Source: an uncultured Methylococcaceae bacterium (GTDB taxonomy: Bacteria > Pseudomonadota > Gammaproteobacteria > Methylococcales > Methylomonadaceae). Taken from it: DNA of 45,591 nucleotides. The notes below the pieces were generated by a model, which was not told the origin of the DNA, did not search any database, and worked only from the letters and a program-made list of their open reading frames with translations. Position numbers and translations under genes: made by a program. The DNA lies in assembly GCA_903839855.1 (NCBI GenBank), contig CAIMEB010000003.1, positions 1 through 45,591 of the forward strand, written 5' to 3'. Below are positions 1-7,800 of the stretch, in pieces; position 1 is the stretch's first letter; each line of letters begins with the position of its first letter.

Positions 1-216
1 AATATAGTCACCATTTTTATCCATACCTGCAGCAAGACCGACAGGATTTTTAAAGTCCAGACCCATGACATTAACCGGTTTATCTTTAACGGTTGGATAG
101 ATTAATGAGCCTATCCCTGTCGCATTAGCTGTATTCAATAGTTTTAAGGTGACTTCATGCGCGGTTTCCGGGTCAAGAGAAAATAAAATAGGTCGCAGTA
201 AAGGATAAAGATTCAT
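1..216 (-). CDS. pyrD: Dihydroorotate dehydrogenase (quinone), class 2, N-terminal part
   Basis: The reverse strand reads open from an ATG at 216 to the window edge and gives 72 residues beginning MNLYPLLRPILFSLDPETAH. This is the membrane-associating N-terminal helix region typical of class 2 PyrD, followed by the start of the flavin barrel (VMGLDFKNPVGLAAGMDKNG, about residues 50-69). The family oxidises dihydroorotate to orotate at the inner membrane and passes electrons to quinone, in de novo pyrimidine synthesis. The gene is cut by the window edge, so nothing can be said about its C-terminus or catalytic serine. It follows thiO on the same strand with a 57-bp gap. The identification rests on the recognisable N-terminal family pattern. 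Confidence 0.9.
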   Translation of the reverse strand, partial: MNLYPLLRPILFSLDPETAHEVTLKLLNTANATGIGSLIYPTVKDKPVNVMGLDFKNPVGLAAGMDKNGDYI

Positions 217-273
217 AGGGCTGCCGTTGGTTATCAGATTTATGTAAAAATTAAATGCTCTCGTGAGTCGTTA

Positions 274-1395
274 CTATTGCGCGGCTAACGCGGCTCTCTT
301 TTCATGAGAGCTTAATTGATAGGGTTCAGGGCTTACTGCCGTGGTGCGCTTCAATATTAAATCAACCATGAGTTGCGCAGACGCTGGACCCATAATGAGG
401 CCGTTTCTAAAATGCCCGGCATTAATACTCAAATTAGCAATCTCTGGATGCAAGTCAATGTAGGGTACACCTTCTTGAGTGCCGGGTCTTAAACCTGCCC
501 AATGATGAATAAGCGGTGTTTTTTTAAGTGCGGGTAGCAGTGTTAAGGCAAAGTCAGTGAGTCGTTCCTTAGCCATCAGTGAAGTGCTTTTGTTAAAGCC
601 ATCGTACTCAACGGTACTGCCCGCTAATATTTTTCCATCCCTACGCGGGATTAGGTATAGATCTCCATCCAGTACCATGGAGGGTAACATATCGGGTTGG
701 GCATCAAATAACAACATTTGTCCTTTTACAGGAGCCACATGAGGGGCGTGAGCTAGTTCGGGAAATAGCCGTTTAAACAGAGAGCCTGTCCAAGCACCTG
801 CTGAGATAATTAAGTGCTGAACTGGCAGTAAGCCTGTACTGGTTTTAATGTGCGTAATCTGATTCTTATCCAGCATAACATCAATCAATTCACATTGTTC
901 TATTAGGGTAATACCTTTATTAACTAAATCTTGTATTAATGATTTAACCAAACGAGGATTACGGGCTTGAGCAATAGAAGGTAGCCAAAGCGGATGATCC
1001 GGTATTGTATTGAGTGCGTCAAAAAAATGTGATTCTGCTTCTTCAAATGGCACGTTATTGGTTTTACACCAGTCGATGGCATCAGCATAATCAGGGTTTT
1101 TTGTAATCAGTATTCCGCATTGAGTCCATTCTGGATCTTTACGGGTATCAGCTAACAGTTGGGAAGCCAAGGTGGGATATAAACTAAGGCTTTGTATGGT
1201 TAGGCGAGTGATGGCATCTGCTTGTCGCCAGGGATAAAGTGGCATCAAGATGCCACCGCCTGCCCAAGAGGACTCTTGGCCTAACGTGTTTTTTTCAATG
1301 ACCGTGACGGTTGCTCCGGCATTAAAAAATTCTCGCGCGGTGAGAAGGCCGATAACACCGCCGCCGATGATAGTAATATCTGAGGATTTAATCAT
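274..1395 (-). CDS. thiO: Glycine oxidase ThiO-like FAD-dependent oxidoreductase
   Basis: A 373-residue protein of the DAO family. An N-terminal Rossmann FAD-binding motif is visible (IIGGGVIGLLTAREF, residues 9-23, followed by the acidic VIEK at the end of beta 2). The C-terminal part has the family's GLRPGTQEGVPYI and GHFRNG segments, which contact flavin and substrate. ThiO oxidatively deaminates glycine to the imine used for the thiazole part of thiamine. Length fits the family (about 365-375). No other thi gene is visible here, so the thiamine role is inferred from family membership; a related D-amino-acid dehydrogenase is the main alternative. It lies just upstream of pyrD on the same strand. 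Confidence 0.85.
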   Translation of the reverse strand: MIKSSDITIIGGGVIGLLTAREFFNAGATVTVIEKNTLGQESSWAGGGILMPLYPWRQADAITRLTIQSLSLYPTLASQLLADTRKDPEWTQCGILITKNPDYADAIDWCKTNNVPFEEAESHFFDALNTIPDHPLWLPSIAQARNPRLVKSLIQDLVNKGITLIEQCELIDVMLDKNQITHIKTSTGLLPVQHLIISAGAWTGSLFKRLFPELAHAPHVAPVKGQMLLFDAQPDMLPSMVLDGDLYLIPRRDGKILAGSTVEYDGFNKSTSLMAKERLTDFALTLLPALKKTPLIHHWAGLRPGTQEGVPYIDLHPEIANLSINAGHFRNGLIMGPASAQLMVDLILKRTTAVSPEPYQLSSHEKRAALAAQ

Positions 1396-1633
1396 CGCTT
1401 AAATCCGAGTTTTTGTTATTGAGCAATGCATTCTTTCAAATTCTCGTTTGTTATTAGAGACCAACCCTAGGTTCCTGCCAAGTAAATAAACGGCAATTAT
1501 TGAGCGTGAAGTGTGTAGAATTGTTATCTACTTTAACTTCTTACCCGTTATTTTAACAGTGTTGTAAGTTAGAGTCTTTGTCGTTTCCTGTTGTTTTTTT
1601 TAGACAATCATGGCGTGATTATGGGTATCAACT

Positions 1634-1653
1634 CTTAATTATTGATAATTAAG
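1634..1653. repeat. Inverted repeat, 9-bp perfect arms
   Basis: CTTAATTAT, a TG spacer, then ATAATTAAG form a perfect AT-rich palindrome about 135 bp upstream of the outer-membrane protein gene. It could be an operator or an RNA hairpin; nothing in the sequence decides. Confidence 0.6.
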
Positions 1654-1677
1654 GGTTAATCAATATAAAAAAAATAG

Positions 1678-1704
1678 CATTAACGCTTGTGGGTTAATGT
1701 TTTT
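1678..1704 (+). terminator. Hairpin plus T-run upstream of the outer-membrane protein gene
   Basis: CATTAAC (1678-1684) pairs with GTTAATG (1693-1699) across an 8-nt loop and is followed directly by TTTTT. On the plus strand it looks like a weak Rho-independent terminator. No plus-strand gene ends before it, so it is either a leader attenuator for the gene at 1789 or a chance AT-rich structure. Confidence 0.35.
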
Positions 1705-1788
1705 ACTGCTATTATTGCGTGCGTGAAACCAAGTTTGTTGTATTTGTGCAAATAGTTTGTAAATTAACAACCCTTTAGGGAGAGAGCA

Positions 1789-2709
1789 ATGATCAATAAA
1801 AATAATAAATATTTAGGTGCAGCCTTAGTAACAATCACCGTCGCAGGCATGGTTGCGGCTCCACAAGCGATGGCGAAAAAAGCTAAAAAGGTTCAAGCGT
1901 CGACTATCTCTGAGTATCACCACTCAGTAACGACTACAAGAAGCAACACTAGCGCAATAGAAGCGCAATTACGTGCTTTGGAAGACGAAGTGGCTAGCTT
2001 AAAGGCCCAAGTAAAAGCTTCAGCTCCAACAGCGGCTGTTGTTTCAGCTGATTCTCAAAAAATTCAAGAATTAGATGCATGGGCTGCTTCAATTAAAGCA
2101 GATCATGTGAAGCATGAAAAACATCACGATAAAGACAACATGTTGTACTTCCGTGGTGGTTTTTCTGAAAATGATAGATCCATGGCTGCTACAACAAATA
2201 CCCTTCAAAATGGTCTAGTAACGGGAACTACTGCTGGTCATACGAGTGGTTGGAATTTCGGTGCAGGTATTGATTTCAATCTGAATGACAATTTGTTTGG
2301 TTTAATGGATAAGACTCAATTATTGGGTGAGTTAGACCTTAATTATGTTGATTTGGGTACATTTAAAAGTAGTGTTGTTCAGAACGTTGGAGTGCCTTTA
2401 TCATCAACTGCAACTCAAAGTATGTTGAGAATTAGTGCATCACCAAAAATTAAGTTCTTAAAAGGCAGTGCAATCAGACCTTGGATCATCCCAGTCGGTT
2501 TTACGCTTAACGTAATTAGCCCACCAAGTCAGCTTAATACTATTACTGAGTTGAAACCTGCTATGAACTTCGGTGCGGGTCTCGACTACAATGTATGGAA
2601 GAGCTTATATATTGGTGCAGACGTGCGTTACTTCCTGGCAACAAGCCAACTTGACGGTACTAACGTCAACGGTTTGACTGCGGGTGGTTTAGTCGGTTTC
2701 GGTTTCTAA
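1789..2709 (+). CDS. Outer-membrane beta-barrel protein with N-terminal coiled coil
   Basis: 306 residues. An N-terminal signal peptide ends near residue 29 (GMVAAPQAMA|KK). Next comes an alpha-helical, coiled-coil-prone stretch (about 55-80, with IEAQLRALEDEVASLKAQVK). Residues about 115-306 look like a beta barrel: alternating glycine/aromatic strands such as MLYFRGGFSEND, GWNFGAGIDFNLND, MNFGAGLDYNVW and the closing GGLVGFGF, whose terminal phenylalanine is the usual outer-membrane assembly signal. A good ribosome-binding site (GGGAGAGAG) precedes the ATG. I recognise the class but no named family; the coiled coil could span the periplasm or contact peptidoglycan. It is monocistronic, with a strong terminator behind it. 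Confidence 0.75.
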   Translation: MINKNNKYLGAALVTITVAGMVAAPQAMAKKAKKVQASTISEYHHSVTTTRSNTSAIEAQLRALEDEVASLKAQVKASAPTAAVVSADSQKIQELDAWAASIKADHVKHEKHHDKDNMLYFRGGFSENDRSMAATTNTLQNGLVTGTTAGHTSGWNFGAGIDFNLNDNLFGLMDKTQLLGELDLNYVDLGTFKSSVVQNVGVPLSSTATQSMLRISASPKIKFLKGSAIRPWIIPVGFTLNVISPPSQLNTITELKPAMNFGAGLDYNVWKSLYIGADVRYFLATSQLDGTNVNGLTAGGLVGFGF

Positions 2710-2735
2710 GCATTACGCTTAAATCGTTCGCCTAG

Positions 2736-2770
2736 AAAAAAGGGAGTGGAGAAATCCACTCCCTTTTTTT
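2736..2770. terminator. Bidirectional Rho-independent terminator
   Basis: A-run, GGGAGTGGA, loop GAAA, TCCACTCCC, T-run: a perfect 9-bp stem with A and T tracts on both sides. It lies between the convergent outer-membrane protein gene and the RTX protein gene and can serve both. Confidence 0.95.
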
Positions 2771-2781
2771 ATGCCTGATAA

Positions 2782-2811
2782 CCCGTCATTAAACATGAGT
2801 TCGATGACGGG
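2782..2811. repeat. Second hairpin between the convergent genes
   Basis: CCCGTCAT (2782-2789) pairs perfectly with ATGACGGG (2804-2811). There is no T-run on either strand, so it is more likely a 3'-end stabilising hairpin for the RTX transcript than a terminator. Confidence 0.5.
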
Positions 2812-2823
2812 GCCAAGCCAAAC

Positions 2824-5226
2824 CTAAGCGATGATTAAAAAGTCAGCCGCTACCAAAGCCGGGTGAGTAGTCGTACCAATTAACGCTACCTGAACTGCAG
2901 CACCCGCCCCATTTGCATCCGCATCGTAATACAATATACCCGATGTACTGTTATAGATAAAATGCGAAGTGGCTGTTGTGCCAGCAGTCGCAGTGGTGCT
3001 AGAGACAAACTCATTTGCAGTTAAAGCAGCGCCATTCCCCGTTCCAGCAGCAGTGGCAATGCCGGCGAAAACGGTTTTACTGAATTCCAGCTTATCAGTG
3101 CCTGAGACAAAGTCAGTAATCGTATCTTTGTTGGACGATGTATTAGGTGTTGTATTAAAGACGAAATAATCTGACCCAGCGCCACCGGTTAGCGTGTCAT
3201 TACCCAAGCCACCAATCAAGATATCATTACCATTGCCGCCAATGAGTGTATCTTTGCCAGTGCCGCCAGTCAGGATATCATTCAAACCGGAACCTGTAAG
3301 GGTCGTGGCAACGCCGGTATCGGTGACTTTAAAGCCGTTGGTGCCGGTGGTGATCGCCGATAAATTGACGGCTAGTCCTGAGGTGGTGATATTGACCGTT
3401 CCGTTATTAGCACTCGCAACTGTGGCTGTCCAGGCCGTATTGATAGACGCAATAGCGGTGGCTCCTGCTGCTATAGTAAGAACATCAGCACCCCCATTAC
3501 CTAAATCAGTAATGGTGTCGGTTCCCGTGACATTGAAAGTATCAAGGCCAGCGCCGCCAGTTAAGATATTTACCCCTAAACCGCCTGCCAAAGTGTCATT
3601 TCCCGTCCCACCAATCAGTGTATCATTAAGCGCAGAGCCAGTAAGCGTGGTGGCAACACCGGTATCGGTGACTTTAAAGCCGTTGATACCGGAGGTGACA
3701 GCCGCCAGATTAACGTCTAAACCAGCTGTTGTAATAGTTGCTGTGCCATTATTACTGGTTCCAGCGCTAGCTATCCAGGCTGTATTAATCGTTGCATTGG
3801 CAGTGCCACCTGCGGCAACAGTGAGTACATCGGCACCCCCATTACCTAAATCAGTAATTGAAGCTTTACCGGATACCATAAAAGTATCTATGCCAAGGCC
3901 ACCCGTCAGACTAGCATTGCTCTTGGTGGTATCTTGCAGTGTATCGGCTCCAGTAGTCCCTGAAACAGTTAACACAGGTGCCCCTGATATCTTGGATAAA
4001 ACTGCGTTGTCTGCAACAGATTGTGCCGCAGTCATTGCCAAGGCGACTCCCGTATCCGTTTGGATAATCGTATTAATCAAACTTACGCTGCTTTGTAGTA
4101 AACCAATGTTAGATACTACGTTTGTAGCGGTATCGATAATAACAAAGCTACTCGCGCCAAGTGTAGCCAGACTGCTGAGAAAAGTAGCTACGCTTCCATA
4201 GCCTGAAGGAGGCGCTGCATTCGTCAGCGTGTAGCCTATAGCATCTAACTGCTTGAGGTCGATGGCAGAAAGTGCTTGAAATGTTGAGCCTGTATAGTAT
4301 TCATTGAAGGCATCATTGCTTCCTTGCACACCTGAATTAAGAAAATCACTTGGATCAGAACGGGTTCCGTAGTTGGCTAAGACTGTTTTGCCTCCGTCTA
4401 AAGAAAAATAAGCGGACGCTGCCGGTATTGTGCCAGTAAAAAGTAAAGTACCCGGTGCTGTAAATCTGAATAAGTCAAAGATGTCTGGAGTGGTACCATA
4501 AGGGATTCTGCCCATTGCATGGGTTAATTCATGCAGTGCGACACCGGGTAACAAACTGGAATTGATGTCCGTGGCAAACGTTGCGCCGCCGTCCGTGGCG
4601 CCGACAGGTGTCGCCAGTCCCCAAAGCTTAAGTTGAGCATCCCAAACGACGACTGAGGACTGCCCTTGAATGGATGTGCCTGTAGGTAAAGCGCTAAAAG
4701 TAGTATCTCCCGCTGCTGCATGGCTAATCAAATTCGTGTAAACAGTCGAATACGATTCGGAATAACCACTTGATGGGCCAGCCGATGCACCACCACCGGT
4801 TCCAGAGCAGGTAATGCCTATATTTAAAACAATGTTATTGGCGATGGAGTTACACAGTAGTTGTGCGGCCTGAATAATGCCAGCCTGAAAAGTTGAGACG
4901 GCTGTGCTGACAGTGGCATCCCACATTAGATTTATCTGAAAGCCACCAACAGAACCCACTAAGGTCGCTGCTGGAGCTACTAGAGACGTTGCATTGGATG
5001 TCGGCGTGCGCAAGGCAGTTCCTGAATTGAAAGCAAACGAGTTGTTGACATGTATAGGTTCAGGATAGACTGATGGGCTAGTTGAGTGGGTATGATGGGT
5101 GATAGCCGGAATATTGTTGTTAGTACTCGACCAGTGGTCGTTTGTATTTACAGGTTGGGAGAAAGATGTCTGACTATTGCCAGCATTGAGTATATCTGAA
5201 TTAGTCCATAATTTTGAGTTTTTCAT
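2824..5226 (-). CDS. RTX-type secreted protein with zincin metalloprotease motif
   Basis: 800 residues with no Sec signal peptide. The N-terminal half carries a zincin motif HELTHAMGR (HExxHxxGR, residues 232-240), so a metallopeptidase domain spans about 90-340. Residues about 410-740 hold RTX nonapeptide repeats of the GGxGNDxLxG type, which bind calcium and direct type I secretion in this family. The part ending YFVFNTTPN...DTITDFVSGTDKLEF resembles the M10 serralysin C-terminal region, and the protein ends in hydrophobic residues (DFLIIA), as type I substrates often do. A segment of about 115 residues is duplicated, seen as two copies of GFKVTDTGVATTLTGS. No type I secretion genes lie nearby. 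A weak ribosome-binding site precedes the ATG, so the start is uncertain. Confidence 0.8.
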   Translation of the reverse strand: MKNSKLWTNSDILNAGNSQTSFSQPVNTNDHWSSTNNNIPAITHHTHSTSPSVYPEPIHVNNSFAFNSGTALRTPTSNATSLVAPAATLVGSVGGFQINLMWDATVSTAVSTFQAGIIQAAQLLCNSIANNIVLNIGITCSGTGGGASAGPSSGYSESYSTVYTNLISHAAAGDTTFSALPTGTSIQGQSSVVVWDAQLKLWGLATPVGATDGGATFATDINSSLLPGVALHELTHAMGRIPYGTTPDIFDLFRFTAPGTLLFTGTIPAASAYFSLDGGKTVLANYGTRSDPSDFLNSGVQGSNDAFNEYYTGSTFQALSAIDLKQLDAIGYTLTNAAPPSGYGSVATFLSSLATLGASSFVIIDTATNVVSNIGLLQSSVSLINTIIQTDTGVALAMTAAQSVADNAVLSKISGAPVLTVSGTTGADTLQDTTKSNASLTGGLGIDTFMVSGKASITDLGNGGADVLTVAAGGTANATINTAWIASAGTSNNGTATITTAGLDVNLAAVTSGINGFKVTDTGVATTLTGSALNDTLIGGTGNDTLAGGLGVNILTGGAGLDTFNVTGTDTITDLGNGGADVLTIAAGATAIASINTAWTATVASANNGTVNITTSGLAVNLSAITTGTNGFKVTDTGVATTLTGSGLNDILTGGTGKDTLIGGNGNDILIGGLGNDTLTGGAGSDYFVFNTTPNTSSNKDTITDFVSGTDKLEFSKTVFAGIATAAGTGNGAALTANEFVSSTTATAGTTATSHFIYNSTSGILYYDADANGAGAAVQVALIGTTTHPALVAADFLIIA

Positions 5227-5537
5227 AGTTTAAGCGGTGCCTCATAAGATTAGTTATAAATTGTTCATCACCTGTCACCTGCATGACCTTTGAGTTGAGT
5301 AATAATATAGGCGGCACAAAAAACCGGGATGTAACTACGGACTGATTCTACTAAAATACACATTTTTAGCAAGTGATAGTTTTATTATTTCCAATAATTC
5401 ATTTAGACATCTCAGTCCTTCAGTGACCAAAAAAGTCTCGATTCATCGCATAAGTTTGTCTGAAGAGTCTAAAGACAGTAGACTACACGCTTAATTTCTA
5501 TCGACTTAACCTGAACAGACCTCTAAAAACACGACAG
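5227..5537. other. Intergenic region between the RTX gene and ubiX
   Basis: 311 bp between divergent genes with no credible ORF. Apart from the possible ubiX promoter at 5456-5484, and the symmetric GTCT/AGAC elements inside it, I see nothing definite. Confidence 0.4.
5456..5484 (+). promoter_or_regulatory. Possible sigma-70 promoter for ubiX
   Basis: TTGTCT (5456-5461), a 17-bp spacer and TAGACT (5479-5484), each matching four of six consensus positions. The -10 box is the same as that of the pmoC promoter in this window. The spacer contains nested GTCT/AGAC symmetry. Confidence 0.35.
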
Positions 5538-6113
5538 ATGACTCAGAAAAAACGTTTAATTATTGCCATGACCGGTGCAACAGGGGCTGTTTACGGTGTA
5601 AGAATGCTGCAAATCTTACAAGCTCAGGAAGAATGGGAAACGCATCTGGTAATTTCCGATGCGGGGGTGGTTAATTTAAAACATGAAATGGATATGAAAC
5701 GGGCCGAACTCTATAAACTAGCGGATGTAACACATGGCATTAATGATATAGCGGCGAGTATTTCGAGTGGTGGATTTAAAACAGAAGGCATGATTATCGC
5801 ACCTTGTTCTATGAAAACACTGGCGGCAGTTGCTCACGGTTTTGGTGATAACTTAATCTCACGGGGGGCTGATGTGGTGTTAAAAGAGCGTCGGCGTTTG
5901 GTGTTAATGCCCCGTGAAACACCTTTAAATCTGGTACATATTAGAAATATGGGGATCGTGACTGAAATGGGCGGTATTATGTTTCCCCCAATGCCCGCTT
6001 TTTACAGCAAGACCGATTCTTTAACGGCAATGGTTAATGAAACTGTGGGACGAATATTGGATATGTTCAGCGTTAATGTTGAGGGCTTGTATACCCCTTG
6101 GGAAGGGTTGTAA
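5538..6113 (+). CDS. ubiX: Flavin prenyltransferase UbiX
   Basis: 191 residues, the normal length for UbiX (E. coli 189). The N-terminal flavoprotein motif AMTGATGAVYGVRMLQ (residues 10-25) and the conserved central IAPCSMKTLAAVAHGFGDNLISRG and LKERRRLVLMPRETPLN are plain to see; the latter holds the phosphate-binding arginines. UbiX joins dimethylallyl phosphate to FMN to make the prenylated flavin cofactor of UbiD decarboxylases, needed for ubiquinone synthesis. No ubiD lies in the window. There is only a weak ribosome-binding site, but this ATG gives the expected N-terminus. Confidence 0.93.
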   Translation: MTQKKRLIIAMTGATGAVYGVRMLQILQAQEEWETHLVISDAGVVNLKHEMDMKRAELYKLADVTHGINDIAASISSGGFKTEGMIIAPCSMKTLAAVAHGFGDNLISRGADVVLKERRRLVLMPRETPLNLVHIRNMGIVTEMGGIMFPPMPAFYSKTDSLTAMVNETVGRILDMFSVNVEGLYTPWEGL

Positions 6114-6310
6114 GGCGTTCAGAAAACCGATTTGAACAATAATAGTTGCAAATATCATAAATAATCCACAACAAATAAAATAACTCTCTATACTCAAGCT
6201 TAATTTAATGATTAATGGATCACTCTAGATGAGAAATATAACAGTATTGCATGATGTTACAAGACGTCTCCAGTTACGAAATAGTTAATTAAGCAATAAG
6301 AGAGGGGAAA

Positions 6311-6991
6311 ATGAGTAAAGCTAACGTTGTTGTTTGTCTGTTTATGTTATTAGCCGTTACCGATGTTTTTGCATTAGAACCACCCAAGTTGCCCTTGGGT
6401 TTCTTTGTGACTAGCAGCGGTATTGGCAAGGGTGCTAATCTGGGTGGTCTGGCCGGTGCTGATGCGCATTGCCAGCAACTGGCTAAAGAGGCGGGGTGGG
6501 GGGGGCGGAGCTGGCATGCTTATCTAAGCATTCAGGCTGAGGGTAACAAGCCTGCCATTAATGCACGTGATCGTATCGGCAAAGGCCCTTGGGCTAATGC
6601 CAAGGGTGTTGTTATTGCCGAGGATTTAGCGCATTTGCACGGCGATAAGGTGGCGCTTGTTCAGCTTGAAAATAACGTCAATCGTCTGACCACACTTAAT
6701 GAAAAGGGGGAGCTTATCAAAGGCTCAGGCGATACCATCAATCAGCATGACATCATTACAGGTACTCTGTATGATGGCAAGGCTTACAATGATGGCTCTG
6801 ATCATACTTGCCAGAGTTACACCAGCAGTGCCGAAGGTCGTGTTCAGATGGGTCATTCCGATCATTCTAATCATGGCGTTATTGGTGGTAACTTGTCGTG
6901 GAACTCCACTCATGCCAGCCGTGGCTGTAGTCCAGAGAGCTTAAAAATCACCAACGGTGCCGGTTATTTCTATTGCTTCGCAGCCAATTAA
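6311..6991 (+). CDS. Secreted lectin-like (DUF1554-type) protein
   Basis: 226 residues with a signal peptide of about 21 residues (cleavage near DVFA|LEPP). The mature part starts with GFFVTSSGIGKGANLGGLAGADAHC and continues with AGWGGRSWHAYLS, ARDRIGKGPWANAKG and a C-terminal CFAAN. This pattern is found in secreted proteins with an endostatin/C-type-lectin-like fold annotated DUF1554. Four cysteines remain in the mature part and could form disulfides. The family's biochemical role is not established; an extracellular or periplasmic location is inferred from the signal peptide. A strong ribosome-binding site (AGAGAGGGGAAA) precedes the ATG. Confidence 0.65.
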   Translation: MSKANVVVCLFMLLAVTDVFALEPPKLPLGFFVTSSGIGKGANLGGLAGADAHCQQLAKEAGWGGRSWHAYLSIQAEGNKPAINARDRIGKGPWANAKGVVIAEDLAHLHGDKVALVQLENNVNRLTTLNEKGELIKGSGDTINQHDIITGTLYDGKAYNDGSDHTCQSYTSSAEGRVQMGHSDHSNHGVIGGNLSWNSTHASRGCSPESLKITNGAGYFYCFAAN

Positions 6992-7006
6992 GTTTGTTTA
7001 AAGAAT

Positions 7007-7038
7007 AAAAGCCGAGCCTATTTTCGGGCAGGGCTTTT
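7007..7038. terminator. Bidirectional terminator between convergent genes
   Basis: AAAAGCC (7007-7013) pairs with GGCTTTT (7032-7038) around an 18-nt partly paired loop. It lies between the ends of the lectin-like gene (plus) and the aspartic protease gene (minus). Confidence 0.65.
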
Positions 7039-7062
7039 CCGGTGCGATAACTGTTCAGAAAA

Positions 7063-7794
7063 TTATCGCTTAAACAGCGTGACCAATTGGGTGCTATCAT
7101 CAATGTTGATCTGATAGCGACCCAATGCACTCATACCCAATAACTTGTTTGTCCCTAAAAGAGCATCTGCTATAAAGGCGACTTGCACATTATCCAACGT
7201 TTCTCCGGCAATTTTAACGGCGCTTAAAAAGCCCACTTTAGCTTCGGCTGTGCCATTTGCGGTTTGCATCTTTCGGGTGGTGAAGGCACTATGGGTAAGA
7301 TCGAGTCGAGCAATCATTGATTCAGGTAACACCACCACATCAGCACCGGTATCAATCACCATATCCATAGTTTCCCAGTGACTGCCATTACCCGATATAT
7401 CAACAGATACTATAAAGTGGTTACCCTGATGGCTAGTGGGTAAAACAATGTGACGGTCTTCCGTTTTTTGTTTTTTGTTAACAATAACAATACGCTCGAT
7501 TCGGCCTTTTGCATCCCGACTGATAATATGATTAAACGAAGCCAAAAGCTGTTCCATTTGTTGTTCAAGGTTGCCACGCGTGTTGATCTTTGCTTCGTTT
7601 TGGATTCTGTCTAAGCCCATGATCTTAATATTCATCTGGCTTTGTAACGAGAGCAGTTGATTAAACAGATCGTTATCAGTGTCAGTTCCAGTCTCTTGTG
7701 CATGAACACTTAAGGCGATTAATGCCAGAGACAAATAAGCAATTAAACGGCATTGCTTGATCACAGAGATGATAAGATTATTTGTTGTTGTCAT
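7063..7794 (-). CDS. Retropepsin-like aspartic protease (clan AA), exported
   Basis: 243 residues. A hydrophobic N-terminal segment (about 11-31, ending ALSVHA) is a signal peptide or membrane anchor. Residues 40-95 are helical with coiled-coil character. The C-terminal 120 residues form a single retropepsin-like domain with the catalytic motif VIDTGADVVVLPES (Asp148-Thr-Gly-Ala) and a downstream LLGMSALGRYQI, equivalent to the hydrophobic-Gly motif of these proteases. Such single-domain enzymes work as homodimers, here probably in the periplasm. Substrates are unknown. The gene begins 6 bp after the ppsA stop codon on the same strand, so it is probably co-transcribed with ppsA, a pairing with no obvious functional logic. 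Confidence 0.8.
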   Translation of the reverse strand: MTTTNNLIISVIKQCRLIAYLSLALIALSVHAQETGTDTDNDLFNQLLSLQSQMNIKIMGLDRIQNEAKINTRGNLEQQMEQLLASFNHIISRDAKGRIERIVIVNKKQKTEDRHIVLPTSHQGNHFIVSVDISGNGSHWETMDMVIDTGADVVVLPESMIARLDLTHSAFTTRKMQTANGTAEAKVGFLSAVKIAGETLDNVQVAFIADALLGTNKLLGMSALGRYQINIDDSTQLVTLFKR

Positions 7795-7800
7795 TAGTTT

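Larger units (their letters stand above)
1396..1788. other. Intergenic region between divergent thiO and the outer-membrane protein gene
   Basis: About 390 bp without a convincing ORF. It is AT-rich and contains a near-perfect inverted repeat at 1634-1653 and a terminator-like hairpin at 1678-1704, both listed separately. A short palindrome ATTTG-TG-CAAAT lies at 1742-1753, just before a purine-rich GGGAGAGAG ribosome-binding site for the gene starting at 1789. I could not fix a promoter with confidence. Confidence 0.5.

Noticed and set aside
3194-4201. 335-codon plus-strand reading frame opposite the RTX gene
   Set aside because: Repetitive Pro/Val/Ser composition is the antisense image of the RTX repeats; no ribosome-binding site or family pattern.
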